The translations under genes were made by a program, and so were the position numbers. DNA of 64,000 nt, taken from assembly GCF_020193655.1 (NCBI RefSeq), contig NZ_JADYVE010000012.1:1-64000 (forward strand). The letters are read 5' to 3'. Of the stretch, positions 49,942 to 60,018 are shown piece after piece; positions within the stretch are counted from its first letter, which is position 1; each line of letters starts with the position of its first letter. The notes below the pieces were generated by a model that worked only from the letters and a program-made list of their open reading frames with translations, searched no databases and had not been told where the DNA came from. The DNA comes from Ensifer sp. IC3342. GTDB lineage: Bacteria > Pseudomonadota > Alphaproteobacteria > Rhizobiales > Rhizobiaceae.

Positions 49942-51602
49942 TGTTTGCAGACGCGCATGCCTTTTCGGGACCGTTTCAGGTCTGCATCGTCGGCGCGGGG
50001 CCGGTCGGGTTAGCCGTGGCTCTCGAATTGAGCCGGTTGAATATCCGCACATTGCTGCTCGACGCGGGAGCGAGGCGCGCGAGACGTCCACGCCCGAACG
50101 AGGCCCCCTTCGACGTCTGTGAAAACCAAAATCACCGCGGAGATCGCGAAACGCTCGGAACAGGGCTCGGCGGCACCTCACGGCGGTGGGGAGGCAAATG
50201 CGTCGAGTTTGACGATATCGACTTTGCGAAGCGGAATCACATCGGCGATGGAAATTGGCCGATAAGCCACGGGGAGCTTTCGCCTTTTTACGAGCGCGCG
50301 CGCGCAATCCTCAGCTGCGACGCGGATATCGACGAGCCCGCTGCCATTGAACCGCCAGGATTTTTCCGGTCGCTCGAACGCTGGACGCGTGTGCGCGACA
50401 CAGCCGCGGCGAACGGAAAGGAACTTCATTGCTCGCCGCAACTGACCGTCGTCCTGAACACGCGGGTACATTCCATAGAGTTCGATCCCGTCGCAGGCAC
50501 GGTGAGGAAGCTCGGCGTCTCCTGCAGGGGTCATTCTCACTTCATATCCGCGCAATATTTCGTACTGGCCTGCGGCGGTCGTGGAAACGCCCGCCTCCTG
50601 CTCAACCTGCAGGCGGAGTTTCCTGATCTATTTTCGGGTAAGAAGGGCCCGCTTGGCCGTTTCTACATGGGGCATCTGGCCGGCGAGATCGCACAGGTTC
50701 AGTTCTCGAGTTCCGAGCAGGCGCGACGCTATTGGTTCTACAAGTCTGCCAATGGCACCTTCGTGCGTAGGCGATTTCAGCCGGATGCTCAACTTCAGTC
50801 GGAGTTTGGTGTCTCGAACATCGCGATGTGGCCGCAAAATCGAGACATGGCTACTGCCGTCCCCGGGGACACGACCAGTTCCCTCGGGTATGTGCTCAAG
50901 AACATGAATTCCGAAAACCGAGGACCTACGGAGCCGAGCATTGCGCCTCATCTGTGGAACCTGGCGCGCAATCCGTTGAAATCCATCCGCTCGGCCGCGA
51001 ACCTGTTCCACAAGAGGGTGCTTCTCCATGAGCCGCATTTGTTCGTGCCCGACCGGCACCATTTCTACCGTCTGCGTTATCATGCAGAGCAAATACCGAA
51101 CCGTGAGAGCAGGGTCTCCCTCAGTGAGGCGCGCGACTGCGACGGCTCCCTTAAGCTGGACGTGTCGTTCAAATATTTGACGCAGGATTACCAGTCGACG
51201 GTCCTTGCCCATCAGGCGCTCGATCTATGGCTCGCACGGCAAGGCATCGGCCGGCTGGTCTTCCTGGGCGAGACCGAGGAACTTGAGCGGCTGGTCGCGA
51301 TGCAGGCCAAGGACGGCTACCACCAGATCGGCGTTACGAGAATGTCTGCGAACCGTCGCGACGGGGTCGTTAATGCACATTGTCGGGTGCATGACATCGC
51401 CAACCTCTTCGTAGCAGGTAGCTCGGTGTTCGTGACGTCGGGCCAGGCCAACCCTACCCTACCGGCCGTCGCAATGGCGGTTCGGCTCGCCCATCACATA
51501 CACTCGTTAGGCTCTATGGTGCCTGCCACGATCTTGAGGGCGCGGCCCACCACCAGAATTTTGCCTCCACCCTCTGAGATTGCTCAGCGACTACACGACT
51601 AG
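49941..51602 (+). CDS. GMC-type FAD-dependent oxidoreductase
   Basis: A 553-residue flavoprotein. VCIVGAGPVGLAVALELSRL is the FAD-binding motif; GTGLGGTSRRWGGKCVEFDD is the GMC signature block near the flavin; FVLACGGRGNARLLLNLQ follows; the C-terminal domain has GYHQIGVTRMSANRRDGVVN, VHDIANLFVAGSSVFVTSGQ and ANPTLPAVAMAVRLA, typical of GMC/cellobiose dehydrogenase-type ends. It would oxidise an alcohol, perhaps a hydroxyl of the sugar unit. No signal peptide is seen, so action before export is likely. GGGAG precedes the ATG at 49941, which overlaps the transferase stop by one base (TAATG), indicating coupling. Confidence 0.85.
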   Translation: MFADAHAFSGPFQVCIVGAGPVGLAVALELSRLNIRTLLLDAGARRARRPRPNEAPFDVCENQNHRGDRETLGTGLGGTSRRWGGKCVEFDDIDFAKRNHIGDGNWPISHGELSPFYERARAILSCDADIDEPAAIEPPGFFRSLERWTRVRDTAAANGKELHCSPQLTVVLNTRVHSIEFDPVAGTVRKLGVSCRGHSHFISAQYFVLACGGRGNARLLLNLQAEFPDLFSGKKGPLGRFYMGHLAGEIAQVQFSSSEQARRYWFYKSANGTFVRRRFQPDAQLQSEFGVSNIAMWPQNRDMATAVPGDTTSSLGYVLKNMNSENRGPTEPSIAPHLWNLARNPLKSIRSAANLFHKRVLLHEPHLFVPDRHHFYRLRYHAEQIPNRESRVSLSEARDCDGSLKLDVSFKYLTQDYQSTVLAHQALDLWLARQGIGRLVFLGETEELERLVAMQAKDGYHQIGVTRMSANRRDGVVNAHCRVHDIANLFVAGSSVFVTSGQANPTLPAVAMAVRLAHHIHSLGSMVPATILRARPTTRILPPPSEIAQRLHD

Positions 51603-51611
51603 ATCAGAAGG

Positions 51612-52187
51612 CTACTTCCGCCGGACATCGAGGCCCAGGGCCTCGGCGATAATGATCGTCTGGTCGGTCGTGATGATCGCCTCCTTGAGGCGGACGTTTT
51701 CCGGCTCGATCGCGCTCAGGTCGCTGCCCCGAAGATCGCAGACGATGAAGTCGGCGCCGTGCAGCCAGGCGCCCGTGAGATCTGCCTCCCCCAGGCGGTG
51801 CCCTTGAAGGAGGCGCGGCCGAGCGCCGCGCCCGGCAGGCCGGTAAAGGACCAGTCGCCGCCCAAAACCTGCATCTGGCCGAATTCGCAGGCATTGAACA
51901 TGCTGCCGACGAACTTGCACTCCGTAAAGCGGCTGTCGAAGAACTTGCAGGAGACGAAGGGTGCAGTTCACGAAAGCGCTCGCCTGATGCGACCAAGCAT
52001 TGAAGCGGGCGCGGCGAAAGGTGCATTCGTGGAAGACCGCTCCGATGGTCTGCGCCTCGGTCAGGTCGAGATCGACGAACAGCGTGTTCTCATGACGCTC
52101 GCGTTCGATCTGCCGGCCATACCAGTCCGCGCCGCCAAGGGTAGTGTCGGTTTTTGGCGGCGCTTCGCCATATCGTCGCTCAGCCAT
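51612..52187 (-). pseudogene. pentapeptide-repeat protein, frameshifted
   Basis: From the ATG at 52187 the frame reads MAERRYGEAPPKTDTTLGGA, then CTFRRARFNAWSHQASAFVN, typical of pentapeptide-repeat proteins. It then shifts: the repeats continue in another frame (MFNACEFGQMQVLGGDWSFT, LPGAALGRASFKG at about 51780-51900) and return to the first for EADLTGAWLHGADFIVCDLR and the end. Two compensating one-base shifts break the gene, so no intact quadrilateral beta-helix would be made. Sequencing error cannot be excluded, but two shifts in this decayed region make a pseudogene more likely. Confidence 0.75.
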
Positions 52188-52461
52188 CGTCGTCCATCTG
52201 CGGCGCAGCCCAAGGCGGAGACCGCCTGCTGTTTTCCATCCACACGGATGTATGTAGCCTTCGTCGGGCATCGTTACCTTCAAGATAGCCAAACGGAAGG
52301 CTATGAAGGGGAAATTTTGCCCGACCTGAGAGATAGGTGACGTTTCGTACCGGCAACCCATTTTCATACGAAACTGTCGAGTTTCCAGGAATGGTTAACC
52401 GCTGGGCCTCGGGAGAAATGAATGAAGCTTTTTTGGGCGGCGGCTGATAAAGACTCGCCAT

Positions 52462-53258
52462 ATGACGACTCTTGTCCCTGCACCAGACGGTAGTTACGTC
52501 TCCCTATTTACAGAGCTGAAGGAAAGAATCCGAGCGGCTCGCCTCAAAGCGGCTGCTGCCGCCAACCGAGAACTGATTCTCCTCTATTGGAGCATCGGCC
52601 GCGACATCCTCGCCCGCCAGACAGTGGAGGGATGGGGGGCTCGCGTGATCGATCGGCTGGCAGCAGACCTTCGGCGCGATTTTCCCGAAATGACGGGCCT
52701 TTCGCCTCGAAACCTCAAAATATATGCGTGCCTTTGCTGAGGCGTTCCCCGACAGCAAATCGTGCAACAGCTTGTTGCACATTTGCCCTGGGGCCCTAGC
52801 GTCAAGCTCATCGAGGCGCTGAAGAATCCGGAAGAGCGCCTCTGGTATGCCCGCCAGGCAGTAGAACATGGGTGGAGTCGCAACATTCTCGTGCATCAGA
52901 TTGAATGCGGCCTTCATCGACGACAGGGAAAGGCCCTCACGAATTTCGCTCGGACACTGCACGCGCCGCAGTCCGAACTCGCCCGGGAATTAATCAAAGA
53001 CCCGTACAGCTTCGATTTTCTCGCTCTCGGCCCGGCGATGTCCGAGCGCGAACTCGAGCAAGGGCCTGCTCGAGCACCTACGCTCCCTGATCCTTGAGCT
53101 CGGCAAAGGTTTCGCGTTCGTCGGCAGCCAACATCACCTCGAGGTTGGCGGCCAGTACTAATGTCTGGATCTTCTATTCTATTACTTGCGGCTGCGCTGT
53201 TTCGTCGTCGTAGAGCTGAAGATCGAGGACTTTAAGCCGGAGTTCGCTGGGAAGATTC
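52462..53258 (+). pseudogene. DUF1016 (YhcG-type PDDEXK) nuclease relic
   Basis: The first 92 codons read as the YhcG N-terminal domain (LILLYWSIGRDILARQTVEG, GARVIDRLAADLRRDFPEMT with GLSPRNLK), ending at a stop. After shifts in reading frame the rest appears: HLPWGPSVKLIEALKNPEER, LWYARQAVEHGWSRNILVHQ, then the nuclease core pattern GFAFVGSQHHLEVGGQY followed by a stop, [20 protein letters not shown] and [10 protein letters not shown]. At least two frameshifts and one stop are present, and the gene ends abruptly at about 53258, where an ABC ATPase fragment begins. The intact family acts on branched DNA or in phage defence contexts. Confidence 0.8.
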
Positions 53259-53561
53259 AGGGCCAGCCATCTTCCCTCGCAGTTGTCTGGCGGCGAGCAG
53301 CAGCGAGTCGCTATTGCCCGCGCGCTCGCCAACAAGCCGAAAATTGTCATGGCCGACGAGCCAACAGGCGCGCTCGACACCGCGGTCAGCCGAACGATTC
53401 TGAACATGCTCCACGATATCAACGAAACTGGCGTCACGCTGCTGCTTGTCACGCATGACCCTGCGGTCGCCTCTTCTATGCGCCGCATTCTCACGTTGAA
53501 GGATGGACGGATCATCTCTGATGCGTCGTCAACGAGCGGTCAGCTCGAGGCGGCCCAATGA
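53259..53561 (+). pseudogene. MacB-type ABC ATPase, 5'-truncated
   Basis: Only the C-terminal half of the ATPase remains: [20 protein letters not shown] (signature motif), [20 protein letters not shown] (Walker B and D-loop), [18 protein letters not shown] (H-loop). The Walker A is missing. The open frame can start at TTG 53283, but without a P-loop it cannot hydrolyse ATP. Its stop overlaps the permease start (ATGA), so the original ATPase-permease operon was cut in the ATPase gene and joined to the DUF1016 relic. Confidence 0.82.
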
Positions 53562-54787
53562 GAACCGCCCTCAATGTCCGTGAAGCCTGGCGCGCCATCC
53601 GAGCCAACACGATGCGCAGCATCCTGACGACGCTCGGGATCGTTTTTGGCACCGCCTCGGTGATTGTCATGATTGCGATCGGGGCCGGGACACAGCAGAG
53701 GATTAGGGAGGATATCGAAAAACTAGGCCCGACCACGTTCACCATCAACCCGGCTTCCGCTCTCGTCAGCGGCGTCAGTATGGGTGCTGGCACGAGGCTG
53801 TCGCTGACAGACGAAGACGCCGCTGCGCTCGCCCGCGAGTTCCCGCATATTAAGGCCACGCCTTTTGTCCGTGTGCGGGCGCAATTGGTGCAAGGCGGCC
53901 GGAACTGGTCGACTTCGGTGCTGGGGGTCACCGGCGATTTCGTGAACGTGAAGAATTGGGACATCGCCAGCGGTCGGTCCTTTGGCTTCGACGAAATGGA
54001 AGACGCCTCCAGAGCGGCCATCCTCGGTGATACCGTGGCGACCAAGCTTTTCTTCGGGATTGATCCGGTAGGCCACGACATCCGTGTAAATCATCTGAGC
54101 TTTCGAGTGATCGGTGTGCTCCAATCGAAGGGCGAGATGGTGGACGGCTCGGACCTTGACGACATTGTCCTCGTGCCCCTGAAGGCTGCACGCAATCACC
54201 TGCTCGGCCGCCGAGCCGGTCGGTGGCAGTCCGTGAGCGGCATCGCGGTGAAGGTCGAACCCGAGATTGCGCTAGAGCCAGTAAAGGAAGATATCAGCGA
54301 AGCACTGCGGTATCGCCACCGTTTGGCGGCCGGGCAGGAGGACAGTTTCCGCATAACTGACTTGGGGGAGTTCCGCAAACTGCAGGAGGCTTCCTCATCG
54401 GCACTTACGATCCTGCTCGCTTCTGTCGCGTCAATCTCGCTGCTGACCGGGGGCGTCGGCATTATGAACATTATGCTCGTGTCGGTCGCCGAACGGACGC
54501 GCGAGATCGGCATTCGTGCCGCAATCGGAGCCGCGCCGAAGGATATCCTCTCGCAGTTTCTCATGGAGGCGATGATGCTCGCGATGCTCGGCGGCATGAT
54601 CGGCATTCTCGTAGGTGTCACGGGCGCGACCCTCGTCGAAATCGTGTTCGGCGTGCGAACGGCGTTGAAGATCGAACCCATCCTGCTGGCTAGCGGCTTC
54701 GCGGCTCTGGTTGGTGTCTTGTTCGGGTTTTATCCGGCTCTCCGGGCGTCTCGACTGCCGCCGATCGAGGCCTTGCGTTACGAATAG
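53558..54787 (+). CDS. MacB-like ABC transporter permease (FtsX family)
   Basis: A 409-residue permease with the MacB layout: an N-terminal helix ([20 protein letters not shown]), a large periplasmic domain ([30 protein letters not shown]), and three C-terminal helices with FtsX core motifs ([34 protein letters not shown]). Such permeases act mechanically in export or lipoprotein/peptide transport. It lost its cognate ATPase gene start, so it is probably nonfunctional unless served by another ATPase. The reading frame is intact. Confidence 0.87.
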   Translation: MRTALNVREAWRAIRANTMRSILTTLGIVFGTASVIVMIAIGAGTQQRIREDIEKLGPTTFTINPASALVSGVSMGAGTRLSLTDEDAAALAREFPHIKATPFVRVRAQLVQGGRNWSTSVLGVTGDFVNVKNWDIASGRSFGFDEMEDASRAAILGDTVATKLFFGIDPVGHDIRVNHLSFRVIGVLQSKGEMVDGSDLDDIVLVPLKAARNHLLGRRAGRWQSVSGIAVKVEPEIALEPVKEDISEALRYRHRLAAGQEDSFRITDLGEFRKLQEASSSALTILLASVASISLLTGGVGIMNIMLVSVAERTREIGIRAAIGAAPKDILSQFLMEAMMLAMLGGMIGILVGVTGATLVEIVFGVRTALKIEPILLASGFAALVGVLFGFYPALRASRLPPIEALRYE

Positions 54788-55046
54788 GGGGCCGGATCCT
54801 GGTAGCCCACTCGAAATGCCGCACACTAATGTCGCTGCGGTGAGCGCCACCTTATACGTTAAAGGTCTGCAATGTGGCTCAACCGCGTCGTTGCGGTAAG
54901 AAAGACCAACGACCGAATTCCACCCAATCCGGTCCTTCCGGGTGTCGCCGTCAGCGGCACAGGTGGGTGGGAACCTGAAGCTCGCGGGCAGTCAGATGAA
55001 CGGCCGCTTTGCGGGCCCTCTGCTGCGTTCCCACAGTGCCCGCCAT
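54788..55046. other. intergenic, nothing recognised
   Basis: A 259-bp stretch downstream of the permease and the MarR gene. It looks like degenerate sequence; no gene or terminator was identified. Confidence 0.4.
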
Positions 55047-55511
55047 TCAGTCCTGGTCACCATTGCCCTTACCTTGCAGCTTGCCGAGAAGCGCTTGCAG
55101 AGCAGAACGCAACACCTCCAGGTCCCTTTCGCCAAGGAGCTGCGCCCACACTTCTTCGACGCGCTTGCCGGTGGCCATCGCGAGCGGACGTATCTGCTTT
55201 CCGCGTTCAGTAAGGAACACCAGGCGTGCGCGCTTGTCGGTTGGATGTGGCCGTCGCTCGACGTAGCCTAGCTTCTCCAGCTCCTCCACGGCTTGTGCCA
55301 TGGATTGCTTGCGCACGCCCGCCTTCACCGTCAGTTCGGATACCTGAATCCCTTCGGGCGGCACGAAGCTGAAGACATTCGCGTGGTGTGGGCGGATGTC
55401 GCCGAACCCCGATTGGTCCAGCGCCTCATCGACGGCCGAGGAAAAATGTTGGTGAGCAAGCCGCAGCAGGACGCCGAGAGATTGCGGAACTGGAATAGGG
55501 CCGATGGGCAT
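55047..55511 (-). CDS. MarR-family transcriptional regulator
   Basis: A 154-residue winged-HTH protein. LGVLLRLAHQHFSSAVDEAL starts the dimerisation helices, SELTVKAGVRKQSMAQAVEE is the recognition region, KLGYVERRPHPTDKRARLVF is the wing, and the C-terminal helix follows. It is divergent from the haloalkane dehalogenase gene. A set of overlapping dyads (55515-55550) begins only 4 bp before its ATG, so transcription may give an almost leaderless mRNA. It likely represses itself and the dehalogenase; the ligand might be a halogenated compound, but this is inference. Confidence 0.9.
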   Translation of the reverse strand: MPIGPIPVPQSLGVLLRLAHQHFSSAVDEALDQSGFGDIRPHHANVFSFVPPEGIQVSELTVKAGVRKQSMAQAVEELEKLGYVERRPHPTDKRARLVFLTERGKQIRPLAMATGKRVEEVWAQLLGERDLEVLRSALQALLGKLQGKGNGDQD

Positions 55512-55514
55512 ATT

Positions 55515-55550
55515 GACAGGCGCCTGTCTATTTGATTTAAATAGACAGGC
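55515..55550. promoter_or_regulatory. overlapping palindromes, probable MarR operator
   Basis: GACAGGCGCCTGTC (55515-55528) is a perfect 14-bp palindrome. GCCTGTCTATTT (55522-55533) and AAATAGACAGGC (55539-55550) form a 12-bp-arm repeat with 5-bp spacer, sharing bases with the first. It lies between the divergent MarR and dehalogenase genes and fits two adjacent MarR dimers. Confidence 0.7.
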
Positions 55551-55582
55551 ACCTTACTAAATTCGACGCAAGGAATAAAGCC

Positions 55583-56446
55583 ATGCCTTCGCTGCAAGTT
55601 CTCAATTCCACAATGTTCTACCGCGAGTCCGGGACCGGAAGCCCATTCGTGTTCCTACACGGCAACCCGACATCGTCCTATGTCTGGCGAAACGTCATTC
55701 CGCATCTCGGCTCGCATGTCCACAGCCTTGCTCCTGACCTCATCGGCATGGGCCAGTCCGGCAAGCCGGACATCGCCTACCGCTTCTCTGATCATGCCGG
55801 GTACCTCGACGCCTGGTTCGAAAAGTTGTCGCTCGACCAAGTGATCCTCATTGGCCACGATTGGGGCGGCGCGCTCGCCATGGACTGGGCGGCTCGGCAT
55901 CCGGAATGCGTCCGGGGCGTAGTCCTCATGGAGACGATTCTGCGGCCGATGACTTGGAATGATTTTCCCGGCTCGCATCGTCTCCGATACGAGACGATCC
56001 GCGCGGCCGGCAGCGGCGAGGCCAAGGTCCTCGATGAGAACTTCTTTATCGAGCAGGCGCTGACGGTTACCATCCAGTCCGGCCTGAGCGCCGTGGATCA
56101 CGACATCTACCGGCAGCCTTATTCCACTCGAGAAAGCAGGCGTCCGCTGCTCGCCTGGCCGAGAGAAATGCCGATAGAGGGCGAACCCGCCGATACAGTG
56201 AGACGCATCGAAGCCTACGACACCTGGCTGGCGAATTCGCCGGAAACACCCAAACTGCTACTGACCTTCGACGGCTCGGATGGCACCCTCATGATCGGAC
56301 CGGGAATGTCACGTTGGGCGCAGGAGAACATCTCATCCCTGGAGGTGGAGGCATGCGGACCGGCTGCCCACATCTGCCCGGAAGATCAGCCGGAGATCAT
56401 CGGCAAGGCCATCGCCGCGTGGGCGGACCGTCATAAGCTGCGTTGA
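55583..56446 (+). CDS. haloalkane dehalogenase-like alpha/beta hydrolase
   Basis: A 287-residue hydrolase close to the DhaA/LinB family. HGNPTSSYVWRN contains the halide-stabilising Asn28; GHDWGG holds the nucleophile Asp93 with halide-binding Trp94; MET at about 116-118 gives the likely acid Glu117; AHICPEDQPEIIG near the end holds the probable catalytic His263. These features fit hydrolytic dehalogenation of haloalkanes to alcohols. The substrate is not known. It has its own likely promoter in the MarR operator region. Confidence 0.85.
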   Translation: MPSLQVLNSTMFYRESGTGSPFVFLHGNPTSSYVWRNVIPHLGSHVHSLAPDLIGMGQSGKPDIAYRFSDHAGYLDAWFEKLSLDQVILIGHDWGGALAMDWAARHPECVRGVVLMETILRPMTWNDFPGSHRLRYETIRAAGSGEAKVLDENFFIEQALTVTIQSGLSAVDHDIYRQPYSTRESRRPLLAWPREMPIEGEPADTVRRIEAYDTWLANSPETPKLLLTFDGSDGTLMIGPGMSRWAQENISSLEVEACGPAAHICPEDQPEIIGKAIAAWADRHKLR

Positions 56447-56819
56447 AGCACGTGCGGTTATCGCATTGGTGGTGGCCGCCGATATCATCGGGGCGGAAAA
56501 TCGGCCCGGGAACGTCGGCAATGCGATCATCTTGCGCGCCATAGCGCACTGGAACCCGAATTTCCGGAACGGGTCGAACTCGTCCCTACCAGCCGCCAAT
56601 CCGAACGTCTTGAAAGTCCGCAAACCGGTCGTTGTTGGGCCACGAGTTCAACGACCGGAATCCACCCTTCCATGACGGATGGGAAACGGAATGATCGACC
56701 CGAATCTGCCCTTCCTTTGGAGCGGTCGCTAGGGCACGCCTTGGTTCCGAAGCGGACGTCGCCGAAGAGAACCGATCGGGAAGCCCTGCTCAGAGAGAAG
56801 CCTTTGTCCCCACCGAGTA
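56447..56819. other. intergenic, degenerate sequence
   Basis: A 373-bp stretch between the dehalogenase and DUF6647 genes (convergent). Open frames exist on both strands, but none resembles a protein. The sequence looks like decayed repetitive material. Confidence 0.4.
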
Positions 56820-57473
56820 TCAGTACAGACAGTTTGTGCGGACCAACACTGTGAAGGGATCGAGCCCGAACTCCGCCTCGAGGTCGCTTCCGAACAGATC
56901 CAGCCATCGCTCCTGCGCTTCGAAGGCCGTCTTCTCGCGTTCCTCTAGGCATGCAAACTTCAATCCTGCCACGTTCTGAATATGGTGGACCATTTCGTGC
57001 ACAAGTACGGAGAGCTCACCCGGTGTCTTCCCTGTCCATCCGTCCGGCAGATGGACAGTTCTTGCCTCATCGTCGTAAACAGCAACGACACCGGACCGTT
57101 CGCCAGGCGTGTCCAGATGGGCAGAGCCTCCGCTCCATTGGTCGAACGGCACGTCTCGATAACGCAGCCCGATCATGCTCCTGGCGGATGCGAAGGCGAT
57201 GGCAGGCGGTTCATCGATCAGCGGAAGACTAAATTCCGACGAAAGCCACGCCGCGATCGCCTTCAGCGTAGCCTGCCGCGAATGGTTGGGTTCTGACGCG
57301 AAAACGAAGGCATCGGGCTCGACAATGAGTCCGGTGCCCGGCAAGACCACCTGTCTCGACGCATCGCCAGAATTGACGTCGGGCTGTACCGGCTCTGCCG
57401 CTGACGCGGCGAGGGTCGCCGATGCAATTGCGGTGAAGATCCAGGGAACGATTTGCTTCGTGAAGGTGTGCAT
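56820..57473 (-). CDS. DUF6647 exported metalloprotease-like protein
   Basis: A 217-residue protein. The signal peptide is MHTFTKQIVPWIFTAIASAT with LAASAAEPV. The mature part contains GELSVLVHEMVHHIQNVAGL, a clear HExxH zinc-binding motif, and FACLEEREKTAFEAQERWLD, where Glu residues may be the third ligand. This layout matches DUF6647, a periplasmic family with an apparent zinc site. No peptidase activity is proven for it. ATG at 57473 has GGAG upstream; upstream in-frame codons read into non-coding sequence. The gene stands alone in the decay zone. Confidence 0.8.
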   Translation of the reverse strand: MHTFTKQIVPWIFTAIASATLAASAAEPVQPDVNSGDASRQVVLPGTGLIVEPDAFVFASEPNHSRQATLKAIAAWLSSEFSLPLIDEPPAIAFASARSMIGLRYRDVPFDQWSGGSAHLDTPGERSGVVAVYDDEARTVHLPDGWTGKTPGELSVLVHEMVHHIQNVAGLKFACLEEREKTAFEAQERWLDLFGSDLEAEFGLDPFTVLVRTNCLY

Positions 57474-57804
57474 AGGCGCAAATCTCCTTCTCCGGCGGTC
57501 GGATCGATACGCCGTGACAAATGGCTGGTCGGTCAAAGAAGGCCTCAGCTCCGCGTCAGAGTCCGCGAACCCGCGGGGCGCAAGTAGTCCATTCCCATGG
57601 TGGGAGGCGCACACTACCGCACCGACCCGGTCGTGCGCATCGGTAACGGCCCCCTAATTTCTTTACGATCGTTTTCCTCGTATTCGCAGGACTACCCAGA
57701 TTTCGTGGACTTACGGTGCCCACCGGTCATTGCTACTGATGCGCGAACGCCGATTGGCCGGGAGGGTCATCTGTCGAAGCCCTATGGCGGCTGTTCAGTT
57801 GCGA
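57474..57804. other. intergenic, nothing recognised
   Basis: A 331-bp stretch between DUF6647 and the end of the truncated ATPase-TPR gene. No gene or regulatory element was identified. Confidence 0.4.
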
Positions 57805-60010
57805 TCACTGCAGGTCATCCAGCAGCACGCGCGCTTCCACGAGATCGGGCGTCTCTGACCCCTCGCTGAACCAGCCATAGATCGGCGCGAGGATATCACG
57901 CGCCTTCATACGCTCACCGCGCGACGCGTGGAGCGAAGCCCGCGCGATGCGCGCACGAAGCTCGAGCAGCTTGGCTCCTTGAGTCGCGGCGGTTTCAATC
58001 GCGGTCAGGAACTCAGTGTCGGCCTCATTTTCAGCCTCCTCCGAAGCGTCAATCAGCAGTTCGCCGCGCTCGCGGTGGAGCTCGGCGCTGCACCAGCTCT
58101 CGTGATTTGCATCCGCGATGGCCGTCGCTTCGGCAATGAGCCTTAGTCCGGCTGCGGGATTTCCAGCCTTGCGATGAAGCATGGCGAGTTGTCCGAGATA
58201 GTGTGGGAGGCGAAGGCCTGCGCCGGTCTGCCGGAACGCCGCGAGCGCTGCGCCGTAGGCTGGCAGGCTTTCGTCAAGACGATCGGATTCACCGATCGCC
58301 CAAGCGCGAACGAGGCTACTCCAGGCGGCATAACAGTCAAAGCGATACTCGGCGCAGACATCGCGTGCTTCCTCAGCCGTTCTCAGCGCCGCGTCGGGCT
58401 CACGACGGAACTGATGCAGCATCGCGAGATAATCAAGCGCGAGTGCGATGCTGAACGGGTGCGAGACATCGCGCGCGAGCGCCAGTGCCTCGTGAGCGAT
58501 CTTAAGCCCGCGGTCTGGATAGCCCAGATGCCAGTCGCAATGACCGATATAAGCGCGGCAGAAGACGCCCATATTGATCCCGTAGATCTCGGAATGATAA
58601 CGGCCGCGGTATTCATCCGCTTCCATGCTTCCCTCGAGCCGATCGCGGGTAGACTGGAATTTTCCGAGATGAAAGGCGAGTACCCCTGCCAAATGGGAGG
58701 CGTCGGCCAGGAACGCGGCGTCACCGTTCCGCTCGGCCAACGCCAGAGCCTCGTCCGAAAGCTCCGCTGCCCCGCGCAGATGGCCGCGCACATGGTGGAC
58801 AAAGCCCAGCCCTCTCAACGCGGTAAAGAGTTCTGTCTCGCTTCGCAGCTTCCGACTAAGCTCCTGCGCGCGACGGTATGCGGCTTCCGCCTCACTCGAG
58901 GCGAACCCCCTGGTCGCAAGAAGCGGGCCGCCGAGGGCTAGCTCCAGAGACAATTCTAAGCGTGCGTGCGCCTCACCTGGCGGAAGCGCCCGGACACCTT
59001 CGAGCCCCGCCCTCAGGTGGGCTATCGCCTCCGCGTTCGCCGACCTTCCGGCAGCGAGGCGGCCGGCTCGCAGCCAATAGGGGCCAGCTTTCTCTGTCAG
59101 CCCCGCCTCGCCGAAATGGCGGGCGACCAGCTCCGGCTGCATTTCGGCAAGCTGTGGAAGCCGCGTTTCGATCGCCGTCGCAATTCGTGCGTGCAGCTCC
59201 TGGCGCTGCCGCTTGAGCAGACTTTCGTAGGCCGCATCGCGCACGAGGGCGTGCTTGAAGACATAGGTGGTCGCGGGCGGAAAGCCGCGCCGGAAAACGA
59301 GTTCGGCCGCAGCCAGGCGATCAAGGGCGGCGGCGAGCTCCGCCTCCGGCAGCGAAACGACCGCGGCCAGCGTCTCATGGTCGAACTCGCGGCCGATACA
59401 GGCACCAATCTGGGCGACCATCTTGACCGGAGCAAGCCGATCGAGCCGCGCCATCAGCGAATCGTGCAACGTGGCGGGGATCGCCAAGGGCGGGACCGGC
59501 CCAGCGAGTACATAGCGATCGCCGGCGTCGTGAAGGAACCCCGCTTCGAGGATAGCTTTCGTAAGTTCCTCGGTGAACAGCGGGACACCCTCGGTCCGCG
59601 CCAGGATCTCGTCGACCACCTCGGCGGGAAGTGCTTTCCCCCTAGCGATCCGGTCGACGAGCGCAACCACCTGCGCCTCCGGCAGGCGATTCAGTGTGAG
59701 CAGCGTGACATGCGGAAAGCCGATCCATGGCGGCGGGAGCTCAGGCCGAAATATCACGACCAGCAGTACCGGAAGGCGCTGGAGGCGATCGACGATTTGC
59801 TCGAAGAGCTCGCGGGAGGTCGGGTCGAGCCAGTGCGCGTCCTCCAGGACGATTAGGAGAGGCCCGCGCGCCGCATGCCGCTCGAGCCGCGTGAGCAAGG
59901 TACCGAGGAGTAGCGCCCGCCTCTGTTGGGGTGATATGTCTGGAAGCGTACTACGTGGGCCTCTCGCCAAGCAGATCAGCAAAGAGCGCGACGACGTCGC
60001 CAGGCACTTC
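57805..60010 (-). pseudogene. ATPase-TPR half of a class III cyclase regulator, 5'-truncated and frameshifted
   Basis: The open frame from 59982 (TTG) has 725 codons: PQQRRALLLGTLL, LLIVLEDAHWLDPTSRELFE (Walker B), then TPR-type repeats to the end. It matches the ATPase-TPR half of the 13.7-kb cyclase, but the cyclase domain and Walker A are missing. Upstream, VGGEVPGDVVALFADLLGER continues the homology in another frame, with a stop where the two frames should join, and homology ends near 60010 at a LysE fragment. The remaining protein could still be made but would lack the output domain. Confidence 0.8.
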
Positions 60011-60018
60011 CCCTCCTA

